Origin: Lactococcus sp. S-13
GTDB taxonomy: Bacteria > Bacillota > Bacilli > Lactobacillales > Streptococcaceae
Assembly (NCBI RefSeq): GCF_004210295.1
Contig: NZ_SDAK01000001.1
Coordinates: 1,798,001-1,862,000, forward strand
Direction of reading: 5' to 3'
DNA length: 64,000 nt
The translations under genes were made by a program, and so were the position numbers. The notes below the pieces were generated by a model. It was not told the DNA's origin. It searched no databases and saw nothing but the letters and a program-made list of their open reading frames with translations. This document shows positions 1 to 8,166 of the stretch, piece by piece (within the stretch, counting starts at the first letter, position 1; each line of letters opens with the position of its first letter).

Positions 1-43
1 ATAATTTTCACTTACTTGCTATTGTCACAAACTTACAAGAAGC

Positions 44-74
44 TGCATCTGTTAATTTATGACAGATGCTTTTT
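44..74 (+). terminator. Intrinsic terminator or attenuator before the MFS gene
   Basis: Perfect 8-bp arms GCATCTGT (45-52) and ACAGATGC (62-69) with a 9-nt loop are followed by five T. The ATG at 66 lies inside the right arm, which argues against it as a start. It probably ends an upstream gene outside the window. If the MFS promoter lies further upstream, it could act as an attenuator. Confidence 0.7.
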
Positions 75-86
75 AGAAAGATTCTT

Positions 87-1424
87 ATGCAACAAAAACA
101 AAAATTTGGAACAATTTTATTTATTATTTTATTTAGTTACTTTTTGATATTGATGGATAACTCAATTATCTTCACAAGTACAGTGAAAATTGCAAATGAT
201 TTGCACCTTAATGAAGCGGCATTATCTTGGGTTTCTAATGCTTACACTATAACATTTGGTGGTTTCTTACTCTTAGCAGGTAGACTTGGAGACTTACTTG
301 GACGTAAAAGGATATTTTTGACAGGGCTCTTACTTTTTGGATTAAGTTCTCTTTTTATTGGTCTATCTTACTCTATGGTTGAAATTATTTCTTGGCGTGC
401 TATTCAAGGAATTGGTTCTGCAATAATTGCTCCTACTTCACTTGCTATTTTAATGGATAATTATGAGGGTAGTATGAGAATGCGTGCGATTTCCTATTAT
501 GGGGCAACAGCAGGTATTGGTTCATCTGCAGGTCTTTTAATTGGTGGATGGTTAACTAGTGCAATTTCTTGGAGAGCTGGTTTCCTACTTAATGTTCCTT
601 TTGCTCTTTTCTTAATCATTTTAACGTTTATAAAGATAAAAAATGGGAAAGCGCAAAGGATTAAAATTGACTATCTTGGCGCAATTCTTTCAGTATTAAT
701 TGCTACTAGTTTTGTTTATGGGATTACAGTTACTAATCTCTGGCTTATTGCATTTTCAATTATTTTATTGCTTGGCTTTATTTTCTGGGAGAAAACTCAG
801 AAAAATCCGTTAATGCCACTTGAACTCTTCAGCAATCGCGTCCGTTCGGGTTCTTATTTAGCTCGATTTATATTTATGATGGCAATGCTCCCTTACTGGT
901 TTATTCTACCCCAAATTATGCAAGAGATTTATCATTTCACACCATTGCAATCTGGTATGGGATTTTTACCTCTGACAATTGTTAATTTTATAGCTGCCTT
1001 ATATCTTCCAAAACTAACAGCAAGAATTGGTAATTCAAAAGTGATGTTAGTTGGGCAAGGGATTCTATTGCTTGGCTTGATACTATCAACAGTGCTAAGT
1101 CCAAAGCTTGGATATTTCTTAGCAATTGGGTTACCAATGGTTTTGGTTGGTTTAGGGCAAGGTTGGTTATTGGCTCCCCTAACATCGGCGGGCGTTCAAG
1201 AGATACCTAACGAGCTATCTGGCGCAGCTAGTGGGATGACAAATACAATGCACCAAATTGGTGGTCCTGTGGGCTTATCACTTGTTGTGTTCATTACTAG
1301 CCCTTTTCAAAACCAAAGTTTAGTTTATTATCATTGGGTTATGGGTCTAGTCACTGCGTTTATCGTTTTAGGTTTTGTTGTGCTATTAATCACTCAACCA
1401 CATAAGCAAGTTGCTGAGGGATAA
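87..1424 (+). CDS. MFS drug/multidrug efflux transporter (DHA2/EmrB-QacA type)
   Basis: Integral membrane proton-driven exporter of 445 residues. The first helix carries LMDNSII (about residues 22-28), like the lDxTivnvA motif of the DHA2 group. Motif A, GRLGDLLGRKR, is at 65-75, followed by repeated hydrophobic helices to the C terminus. I place the start at the ATG at 87, preceded by AGAAAG, because the earlier ATG at 66 lies within a terminator stem. The substrate cannot be told from sequence. A MerR-family regulator gene follows on the same strand and may control it. The gene is AT-rich relative to the housekeeping genes downstream, consistent with an accessory origin. Confidence 0.85.
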   Translation: MQQKQKFGTILFIILFSYFLILMDNSIIFTSTVKIANDLHLNEAALSWVSNAYTITFGGFLLLAGRLGDLLGRKRIFLTGLLLFGLSSLFIGLSYSMVEIISWRAIQGIGSAIIAPTSLAILMDNYEGSMRMRAISYYGATAGIGSSAGLLIGGWLTSAISWRAGFLLNVPFALFLIILTFIKIKNGKAQRIKIDYLGAILSVLIATSFVYGITVTNLWLIAFSIILLLGFIFWEKTQKNPLMPLELFSNRVRSGSYLARFIFMMAMLPYWFILPQIMQEIYHFTPLQSGMGFLPLTIVNFIAALYLPKLTARIGNSKVMLVGQGILLLGLILSTVLSPKLGYFLAIGLPMVLVGLGQGWLLAPLTSAGVQEIPNELSGAASGMTNTMHQIGGPVGLSLVVFITSPFQNQSLVYYHWVMGLVTAFIVLGFVVLLITQPHKQVAEG

Positions 1425-1490
1425 TCGAATTTTATAGAAGATGATATAATAAACTTATTGATGGGATAAAAGATTTACTTATATGGTAGG

Positions 1491-1517
1491 GTAACTCAGA
1501 ATTTATTATAGAGTTAC
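1491..1517. promoter_or_regulatory. Inverted repeat upstream of the merR gene, possible operator
   Basis: GTAACTC at 1491-1497 and GAGTTAC at 1511-1517 form a perfect 7-bp inverted repeat with a 13-nt spacer, 44 nt before the MerR start. No T-run follows, so it is not an obvious terminator. MerR proteins bind dyads within promoters of similar span, so this may be an autoregulatory operator. That role is inferred. Confidence 0.35.
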
Positions 1518-1560
1518 TTTCTTCTGTTTCAAAATATAAAAATAGAAAGTGAATAAAGCA

Positions 1561-1992
1561 ATGAATATTAAAGAGGCTGCAGATCTATTTGGCTTAACGC
1601 CAGATACACTACGCTATTATGAAAAAGCAGGAATTGTTCCACCTGTTCATCGAGCACAATCTGGTTTTCGCGATTATCAGACACGGGATTTAAATTGGAT
1701 TTATCTTGTTAGAAGTCTACGGCGTGCAGGAATGGATATTGATGCACTCAAGCACTTTGCAGAACTTGCCAAAGGCCGGGAAACAAACGATATCGATACC
1801 CTTAAGGCGGTAGATACAGCTCAAAAAGGTATTTTACAGAAACAACTTATTGAGATAGATGAAAAAATTTCTGAACTCCAGCAAACACGTGAGATACTAG
1901 CTTATAAGATTTCCACTTACGAAGACCATATTGCTAAGTTTAAAACAGGTGAGTGGGATGCAGAAAACCAAGAAAGACTATGGGAACGATAA
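1561..1992 (+). CDS. MerR-family transcriptional regulator
   Basis: DNA-binding regulator of 143 residues. The N-terminal MerR winged helix-turn-helix begins MNIKEAADLFGLTPDTLRYY and continues EKAGIVPP. The C-terminal third is an amphipathic helix of the dimerising coiled-coil type (about residues 80-120). It has no cluster of Cys residues, so it is not a metal-sensing MerR. It looks like the AdhR/stress-sensing subgroup. An in-frame GTG at 1549 is possible, but the ATG at 1561 has GAAAGTG at a suitable distance. It follows the MFS gene by about 135 bp and may regulate it. Confidence 0.85.
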   Translation: MNIKEAADLFGLTPDTLRYYEKAGIVPPVHRAQSGFRDYQTRDLNWIYLVRSLRRAGMDIDALKHFAELAKGRETNDIDTLKAVDTAQKGILQKQLIEIDEKISELQQTREILAYKISTYEDHIAKFKTGEWDAENQERLWER

Positions 1993-2278
1993 ACCTAAAG
2001 AAATATGAATAATCTTTAAAAAAACTGACAAAAGGGATAAAAAGTCTTACTATAAGGATTATTAAAGATTTGAGAAATAAGAACTAATCAAGTAATAAGA
2101 TGTGTGTAACATAAAAGGTGAAGAACTACAAGCATATCTCAAATATAGTCATTAAGCTTTAAGTCAACTTGCTCAATGGTTAATCTTCTGCTACACTCTG
2201 AAAACATAAGCAGATAACCAAGGTAGTGTGAAAAATAATGTTATAAAAATGTGATAAAAATAGGAAAAATAATAAAGA
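1993..2278. other. Gene-poor AT-rich stretch with no intact gene
   Basis: No open frame with a ribosome-binding site is visible here. Around 2100-2215 one frame reads like broken coding sequence with several stops (for example a GEELQAYLKYS stretch followed by a stop), so it may be a decayed gene. I could not assign a family. It separates the MFS/merR pair from the tRNA. Confidence 0.35.
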
Positions 2279-2312
2279 AAAAGCCTTATACATCAACTAT
2301 ACAAGGCTTTTA
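2279..2312 (-). terminator. Terminator downstream of tRNA-Thr
   Basis: AAAAGCCTT and AAGGCTTTT arms flank an imperfectly paired centre. T-runs appear on both strands, so it may work in both directions. On the minus strand it lies just past the tRNA 3' end. Confidence 0.65.
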
Positions 2313-2318
2313 ATTTAG

Positions 2319-2391
2319 TGCCGAGTGCAGGAATCGAACCTGTGACCCCTTCGTTACGAGTGAAGTGCTCTACCGACTGAGCTAACTCGGC
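2319..2391 (-). tRNA. tRNA-Thr (anticodon CGT)
   Basis: The minus strand gives a 73-nt cloverleaf. The acceptor stem GCCGAGT pairs with ACTCGGC and the discriminator base is A. The D arm contains AGCTCAGTCGGTAGAGC, the anticodon loop is CTCGTAA (anticodon CGT, threonine) and the T arm contains GGTTCGAATCC. CCA is not encoded. It lies downstream of tgt on the same strand and is probably co-transcribed with it or read from a promoter in the 60-bp gap. Confidence 0.95.
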
Positions 2392-2454
2392 AACTTATGA
2401 AAGTGGAATTTCCACTTCCATAATCATACAACTTTTCAAAAAATTTTTCAAGAC

Positions 2455-3612
<1,158 letters not shown>

Positions 3613-3619
3613 TTAAGAT

Positions 3620-3675
3620 GTCAGGAGCTTGGCAAAAATAGCATCTTCCTTTGTGCGCCTTTTGGAACTCCTGAC
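3620..3675 (-). promoter_or_regulatory. Long-range hairpin in the tgt leader
   Basis: GTCAGGAG and CTCCTGAC are perfect 8-nt arms about 40 nt apart, ending some 8 nt before the tgt ribosome-binding site. The loop holds an AAAGGA-AG-ATG stretch that reads as a seven-codon mini-ORF, though its spacing is poor. No known preQ1 class I or II consensus is recognisable. The function is unknown. Confidence 0.4.
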
Positions 3676-3787
3676 TCGATTATTTTCTTAAAAAATTAAG
3701 CACTTATAAGTATAACAAAAAATATGTGCTTTTTATAGGTTTTGTTTGGATATTCTACTAAAGAAAGATGATTTTTTGAAATTTTAG

Positions 3788-3796
3788 TGTTATAAT
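3788..3796 (+). promoter_or_regulatory. Extended -10 promoter of the DUF975 gene
   Basis: TGTTATAAT is an extended -10 about 58 nt before the start codon. The matching -35 region is poor, as is usual for extended -10 promoters. Confidence 0.55.
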
Positions 3797-3854
3797 GGTA
3801 ATAGAATTTAAAGTTTTTAGAAAATTTATTTTTTAGTACGTAGGAGGTACTTTC

Positions 3855-4568
3855 ATGAAGAGACGAGATTTAAAAAATCAGGCGAAAGCAGCACTGAAAG
3901 ACAACTTTGGTTCAAAAATGTTGCTCTTTATCATTCCAATTATTTTAGGAATTTTTAGTAGGGGTAATCAAGTACATACCGTTTTGACAGATAATAATAT
4001 CAATTTTAGTGCGGATGCTGGTGGGGCTAGTGTGTCTCATTTGGCACTCTTAATTGCGGGGCCGATTATTGCTGTTACTGTTTTGATTACTATTGCGATT
4101 AGTTTGTTTATCATCGTCATCACAACGGGGGCAATCTTCAACTATATCAAGATTTTCCGCGGGGAACGTAGCAATCCGCAATTTAAAAATATCTTTGCTC
4201 CATTTTCTGACGGTTCACTTTGGAAAATTGTTTTGCTGAATGTGGTGATTGGACTTGTGATGATTGTCTTGATTCTTATCCCAATTATTGGCTGGGCTTT
4301 TGCGGTTTATTTGGGACTAGGGTGGTCACAAAGTACTTATGTGTTGTTTGATCAGTTGGAAGAAGGCCGTTATGCAGGCGTGAAACAGGTCTTACGCGAA
4401 TCGTCAGCGAAGATGAAGGGCTTGCGTGGAAACTACTTTATCTACAAATTGAGCTTCTTCTGGTGGTATATTTTAAATGGTATCTCTGGTGGACTGGCTG
4501 GTTTTTGGACAATGCCTTATTTCAATATGGCTGATATTGCTTACTACGAAAATATCGAAAATCTATAA
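3855..4568 (+). CDS. DUF975 family integral membrane protein
   Basis: Predicted membrane protein of 237 residues with a short basic N terminus (MKRRDLKNQAKAALKDNFG), typical of DUF975 proteins. About four to five hydrophobic segments follow, near residues 22-36, 62-95, 120-155 and 195-215. A strong AGGAGG sits 8 nt before the ATG and an extended -10 promoter lies upstream. It is a single-gene unit closed by the terminator at 4571. No biochemical role is established for the family. The convergent neighbour is an MFS transporter. Confidence 0.75.
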   Translation: MKRRDLKNQAKAALKDNFGSKMLLFIIPIILGIFSRGNQVHTVLTDNNINFSADAGGASVSHLALLIAGPIIAVTVLITIAISLFIIVITTGAIFNYIKIFRGERSNPQFKNIFAPFSDGSLWKIVLLNVVIGLVMIVLILIPIIGWAFAVYLGLGWSQSTYVLFDQLEEGRYAGVKQVLRESSAKMKGLRGNYFIYKLSFFWWYILNGISGGLAGFWTMPYFNMADIAYYENIENL

Positions 4569-4570
4569 GA

Positions 4571-4603
4571 AAAAAAGTCGTCAGATTTACTGACGGCTTT
4601 TTT
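4571..4603. terminator. Bidirectional terminator built on a CGTCAG inverted pair
   Basis: AAAAAAGTCGTCAG and CTGACGGCTTTTTT flank a five-base loop. A-runs and T-runs on both sides let it serve the convergent DUF975 and MFS genes. The core CGTCAG/CTGACG belongs to the dispersed repeat family of this window. Confidence 0.8.
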
Positions 4604-4620
4604 AGTGCTTTCGGTCTTTT

Positions 4621-4664
4621 CGTCAGCATTTTCTCTGGAAAAATTCTAGAGAATTTACTGACGG
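4621..4664. repeat. Dispersed CTGACG repeat, inverted pair
   Basis: CGTCAGCATTTTCTCT (4621-4636) faces AGAGAATTTACTGACG (4648-4663), an imperfect palindrome of about 44 bp just past the stop of the minus-strand MFS gene. It is one member of the repeat family described in the findings. Confidence 0.75.
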
Positions 4665-4667
4665 AAT

Positions 4668-5846
4668 TTATTTGATGCGCTTAGTGTGACGCCCATGAAC
4701 GAAATAATAAATGACAGCAATCAAAAGGGCCAAAATCGCAGAGGCAAAGTAAAGATTACGATAGCCTAAGAGTGGCATGAGCATTCCCAAGATGAAAGGC
4801 CCAAAACCAACGCCCATATCCATGAAACCAAAGAAAGTTGAGGTCACAACGCCCAAGCGATGGACGTTTGAGTTACGGATAGCAATAGCTTGACCAAAGG
4901 GTGAAAACGAACCATAGCCCAAGCCAATAAAGACAGCCGCAAGTAAAAGCATACCACCAGAATGTGCTAGACCAATGAGCAAAAGTCCTAAGGCAAAGAA
5001 TAAGTAAGTTGGATACATGACAAAATTGTCCCCGAGACTATCAAAAATTCGCCCCGTGATTGGTCGTGAAATCAGGACAGTTAAAGCATAAACGATGAAG
5101 AAAAATGAAGCAGTCTCCGAAAGGTTGATAGAGAGGGAATAAGCATCCATGAAAGAAAGAATGCTAGAGTAAGAAATCCCAATCAGAAAGGCAATTAAAG
5201 AAATGGGAAGTGCAGCTTTCTCAAAATAATTTGACCAAGCAAATTTTCGTTTGCTTGTTTCGGGAATTTCGGAGTTTGTTTGGCTGCGTTGCACTTTTAA
5301 AAAGAAGAGCCCAATCAAAGCGACAAACAGCAGTAAAGCAGACAACCAGATTAGAGCAGAAAATCCAGAAACGCGATAGAGGAACATGGATAAAAAAGGG
5401 CCAAAAGCTGATGATAAAGTGACTGAGAGGGCATAATAGCCAATCCCTTCACCTCGACGTGAAGCAGGCACGATTGCCCCAGCTAGCGTCCCAGAAGCTG
5501 TCCCAGCAATCCCAAAGCCAACTCCGTGAAAGAGCCGAAGCAAGAGTAAAAGTCCGACAGAGTGGACTGCAAAATAAGCAAAAGTCAGGATAAAATAAAT
5601 CCCAATCCCAAGATAAAGTAATTTTTTTGCGCCAAAACGCTTCATGTTATTACCTGCCCAGAGTCGTGCAAAAAAGGCACCGACAATAAAAATTCCAGAT
5701 AAAATCCCAGCGATGCTGGCTGAGGCTTGATAGCGCTCCATAGCCATCGTTCCAATAACGACAGTCGGTAAATAGAAGACGAGATAGAGAATAAAATTAA
5801 TGAGCATATTGATGACAAAAGTTCTTGTCCATAGTTTTTCTTTCAT
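4668..5846 (-). CDS. MFS transporter
   Basis: Secondary transporter of 392 residues with about 12 hydrophobic helices. It fits the AraJ/YfcJ-like MFS group. The loop after TM2 reads ARLWAGNNMKRFGAKKLL, a degenerate motif A, and the second half has RPITGRIFDSLGD (duplicated motif A). I prefer the ATG at 5846, with AAAGG 7 nt upstream, over an earlier frame start at 5897 that lies in the terminator of the upstream gene. The substrate is unknown. It is monocistronic and convergent with the DUF975 gene. Confidence 0.8.
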   Translation of the reverse strand: MKEKLWTRTFVINMLINFILYLVFYLPTVVIGTMAMERYQASASIAGILSGIFIVGAFFARLWAGNNMKRFGAKKLLYLGIGIYFILTFAYFAVHSVGLLLLLRLFHGVGFGIAGTASGTLAGAIVPASRRGEGIGYYALSVTLSSAFGPFLSMFLYRVSGFSALIWLSALLLFVALIGLFFLKVQRSQTNSEIPETSKRKFAWSNYFEKAALPISLIAFLIGISYSSILSFMDAYSLSINLSETASFFFIVYALTVLISRPITGRIFDSLGDNFVMYPTYLFFALGLLLIGLAHSGGMLLLAAVFIGLGYGSFSPFGQAIAIRNSNVHRLGVVTSTFFGFMDMGVGFGPFILGMLMPLLGYRNLYFASAILALLIAVIYYFVHGRHTKRIK

Positions 5847-5884
5847 ATGAAACCTTTCAAGTGTTTTTAGAGATAATGAATTTA

Positions 5885-5921
5885 ATAAAAAAGACAAACT
5901 CTCGGGATTAAGCGAGAGTTT
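5885..5921 (-). terminator. Terminator of the secreted nuclease gene
   Basis: Minus-strand arms AAACTCTCG and CGAGAGTTT enclose an 8-nt loop and are followed by GTC and six T. It lies between the nuclease gene and the MFS start, so it ends nuclease transcription or attenuates read-through into the MFS gene. Confidence 0.8.
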
Positions 5922-6006
5922 GTGTTTCTTCGTTGAATTAACTTTATCATTGTATCAAAAAAATGAAATATAATGTTGCAGATTGACATTTTATGTTCAA
6001 ATTAGC

Positions 6007-6798
6007 TTAATTAGGGTTGACGGTGTTGACAGCTGTACCGTCCGCGTAGTTAATTTTGGCATTTGGCGCCACGTTGTCTAAAACCACGACGGTTGCCCCA
6101 GCAAGTCCTGTTTTTTCACGGCCACCACCAAGTTTGATCGTCAATTTTTCACCGTTTTGGTCAATACCAACGTAGGCCAAGCGAATTTGGCGGGGCAGAA
6201 GTTCATTGCCTTTGTAGATTGGGGTGACTTGGTAATCTAGATAATAGTTAGGGTGATTGGCAAGCCAGCTGTCTAGACGATTTTCATAATAAAGCATACT
6301 TGCAGTATTACCATCGTCCATGCCCACAAAGCTGCCCCCATTGAACCAAGCAGTTTCTGGAACCAAGTTGCGTGCTTCGTTATTTAGACCGCAAAATTGA
6401 TAACCAACCAAATGACCACGTGCCATGAGCCACATTTTACCGATAGAGCCGTTGTCTTTTTTATAGTAGAAATTATAATTGTGCCAGCCGACGGGATTGT
6501 AAGTCAAGGGTTCACGTTTGGCCCGAGGTTCTTGGGAATTTTTGAGCTGAATGTGTGAATCTACGGCACGACCAAGCGCATCAGTGTCCGCCATGACCAT
6601 TTGTTTTTGATTTTTGAAAGGTAAAGGTTGCTGCTTGATTGTAGAGGGCAGCATTTTGCTTGTTTGATTGAGCGTGGTGGAGGGCGTTGTGTCTGGTTTT
6701 GACCCGAGATGAAGCTTGTCAGAACCAAAATAACCCACAGCCAAAGCCACAAGGAGGATTAACAGACTAGTGAGTGATTTTTTTTGTTTCTTATTCAT
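6007..6798 (-). CDS. Membrane-anchored DNA/RNA non-specific endonuclease (EndA-like)
   Basis: Exported nuclease of 263 residues. A lysine-rich N terminus precedes one hydrophobic segment (about 9-24), a signal anchor or signal peptide. A low-complexity linker with Thr and Ser (about 35-50) leads into the beta-beta-alpha metal nuclease domain. The catalytic motif reads MARGHLVGYQ (about 125-133), with Ala where most family members have Asp (DRGH). The catalytic His and the metal-binding Asn region (LNNEARNLVPETAWFN, 138-153) are kept. Probable roles are degradation of external DNA or DNA uptake. No competence genes are adjacent. Confidence 0.8.
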   Translation of the reverse strand: MNKKQKKSLTSLLILLVALAVGYFGSDKLHLGSKPDTTPSTTLNQTSKMLPSTIKQQPLPFKNQKQMVMADTDALGRAVDSHIQLKNSQEPRAKREPLTYNPVGWHNYNFYYKKDNGSIGKMWLMARGHLVGYQFCGLNNEARNLVPETAWFNGGSFVGMDDGNTASMLYYENRLDSWLANHPNYYLDYQVTPIYKGNELLPRQIRLAYVGIDQNGEKLTIKLGGGREKTGLAGATVVVLDNVAPNAKINYADGTAVNTVNPN

Positions 6799-6889
6799 GA
6801 CTTAATTATAACAAAAAACCGTAAGCCTTTGCTAAATAACGCCGTCACGAAATGGTGTATAATAAAGGAAAAGCACAAAGGAGAAAAAA

Positions 6890-7324
6890 ATGTACGAATT
6901 TGAAAATCCAAGCCAAGAAACGATTTTTGGTTATCTCAAAAAAGCGAAAACAATTGCTGTGGTTGGCATGAGTGATCGTCCAGATCGCACGTCATTTTTG
7001 ATTGGGCAAGCTTTGCAACAAAACGGTTACCAGATTGTTCCGGTTAACCCAAAGTTGGTAGGGACACAGCTCTTGGGTGAGCAGGTCTATGCCAATATCA
7101 AAGATGTTCCCTTTCATTTAGATATTGTTGATATTTTCCGTCAGAGCAAATTTTTGCCTGAAGTTGCTCAAGATTTTATCCAAACAGACGCAGATGTTTT
7201 CTGGGCTCAACAAGGTTTGCAGTCCGAAGAAGCGGAGCAAATTTTGCGTGCAGCCGGTAAAAATGATATTGTCATGAACCGTTGCATTAAAATCGAATAC
7301 GCCTACTCTGGTTTAGGAAAATAA
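6890..7324 (+). CDS. CoA-binding domain protein (YccU/CoA_binding_2 type)
   Basis: Small cytosolic Rossmann-fold protein of 144 residues. The nucleotide-binding motif IAVVGMSDRPDRTS lies at about 22-35 and is followed by IVPVNPKLVG and VDIFRQSKFLPEV, typical of the stand-alone CoA_binding_2 family. The end reads MNRCIKIEY, the usual C terminus. AAAGGAG lies upstream and GTATAAT serves as a -10. Its physiological function is unknown. A CTGACG repeat cluster and a terminator follow. Confidence 0.85.
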   Translation: MYEFENPSQETIFGYLKKAKTIAVVGMSDRPDRTSFLIGQALQQNGYQIVPVNPKLVGTQLLGEQVYANIKDVPFHLDIVDIFRQSKFLPEVAQDFIQTDADVFWAQQGLQSEEAEQILRAAGKNDIVMNRCIKIEYAYSGLGK

Positions 7325-7325
7325 G

Positions 7326-7400
7326 TTTTCGTCAGCAAATTCTCTGGCAAAATACTTTTCGTCAGTAAAAAAGTCAATTCCGTCAGCAAATATTCTAAAA
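7326..7400. repeat. Cluster of three CTGACG repeat half-sites
   Basis: Three half-sites in the same orientation begin CGTCAGCAAATTCTCT (7330), CGTCAGTAAAAAA (7360) and CGTCAGCAAATATTCT (7381), directly after the stop of the CoA-binding protein gene. Confidence 0.75.
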
Positions 7401-7410
7401 AAATCAGCCA

Positions 7411-7436
7411 AAAGACCGATAAGTGCGGTCTTTTTT
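7411..7436 (+). terminator. Terminator after the CoA-binding protein gene
   Basis: AAAGACCG and CGGTCTTT arms with a 7-nt loop are followed by a T-run. Confidence 0.85.
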
Positions 7437-7521
7437 CTTGCTATAATAAGTTTATAGAAAATACTAGTGTCTGATTTCCCCAAAAAACGGTCGAAATCAG
7501 CTCGTGTTTAAAGGAGAAATG

Positions 7522-7734
7522 ATGTTTTTAGGAATAGTTATCGTGTTGGCACTCTTACTTTTTGTGAAGGGTTTGGTCAAATTTGTCTTGCCAGCGCTCG
7601 TAATTTTAGTCGTTTTACGCCTACTCTGGGGAGGATTATTGTTACTGTTTAGCCCACATTTCTGGGGCTTACTACTGGTTGTCGGCTTTATCTTTTGGCT
7701 ATTCAAAGCCAGCCGTGGCAATCGATATGATTAG
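7522..7734 (+). CDS. Small hydrophobic membrane protein, copy 1
   Basis: Unrecognised 70-residue protein made of two or three hydrophobic helices, with a basic tail KASRGNRYD. I choose the ATG at 7522, 6 nt after AAGGAG and matching the MFLG start of its neighbour. The segment LLLLFSPHFWGLLLVVGFIFW is nearly repeated in the next gene, so the two are tandem paralogues 12 bp apart and probably one transcript. The paired membrane topology suggests a heteromeric complex. That is inference. Confidence 0.7.
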   Translation: MFLGIVIVLALLLFVKGLVKFVLPALVILVVLRLLWGGLLLLFSPHFWGLLLVVGFIFWLFKASRGNRYD

Positions 7735-7746
7735 GAGGGAAAAAGA

Positions 7747-7986
7747 ATGTTCTTAGGATTTTTATCAGCTTTATTGGTGATTGGTACGCTTGCTTCTATT
7801 TTGCTGGTGATGTTTGGTTTGCTTGCAGCACGCGTATTTTTCCGTTATATTTTGCCAATCTTGCTCATTTTGCTGGCAATTCGGGTAATTTTTGCGGGAC
7901 TTATGCTACTTTTTAACCCTCATTTTTGGCTTTTTGTCGGCGGAGTGGCACTTGTCATTTGGCTTCTTGGAAAATTTAGAGCTTAA
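7747..7986 (+). CDS. Small hydrophobic membrane protein, copy 2
   Basis: 79-residue paralogue of the preceding gene. It begins MFLGFLSALLVIG and carries LLFNPHFWLFVGGVALVIW in the place of the LLFSPHFW segment of copy 1. AGGAGG lies 9 nt before the ATG. It has two to three transmembrane helices and no soluble domain. Conservation of the L-L-F-x-P-H-F-W core between the copies marks the likely functional part. The family is not recognised. The terminator at 7988 closes the pair. Confidence 0.7.
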   Translation: MFLGFLSALLVIGTLASILLVMFGLLAARVFFRYILPILLILLAIRVIFAGLMLLFNPHFWLFVGGVALVIWLLGKFRA

Positions 7987-7987
7987 A

Positions 7988-8028
7988 AACAAACGGACGG
8001 TCTTTTTCAAAAATGAGGCCGTTTTTTT
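7988..8028 (+). terminator. Terminator of the small membrane protein pair
   Basis: AAACGG and CCGTTT form the base of an imperfect hairpin and are followed by seven T. Confidence 0.65.
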
Positions 8029-8059
8029 GCTGCTATCTGAGGCAAAATTATTTGCTTTA

Positions 8060-8088
8060 TTGAATGTTGACCGAAAATTTAGTATAAT
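8060..8088 (+). promoter_or_regulatory. Promoter of the 527-residue membrane protein gene
   Basis: TTGAAT (8060-8065), a 17-nt spacer and TATAAT (8083-8088). A near-perfect palindrome, TGTTCTCGCTTGCGAAAACA at 8135-8154, lies between this promoter and the ribosome-binding site and could be a leader hairpin. Confidence 0.7.
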
Positions 8089-8166
8089 TTCTTTAATACT
8101 ATGGTCGAAAGCAGTTTTTTCACCATAAGGAAAGTGTTCTCGCTTGCGAAAACATTGGAGGAAATC

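Noticed and set aside
2101-2215. Insertion-sequence remnant
   Set aside because: A few protein-like words appear in broken frames, but no transposase motif or terminal inverted repeats could be recognised.
2319-2391. Integration site of a mobile element at tRNA-Thr
   Set aside because: No second copy of the tRNA 3' end, no integrase and no phage genes were seen in the window.
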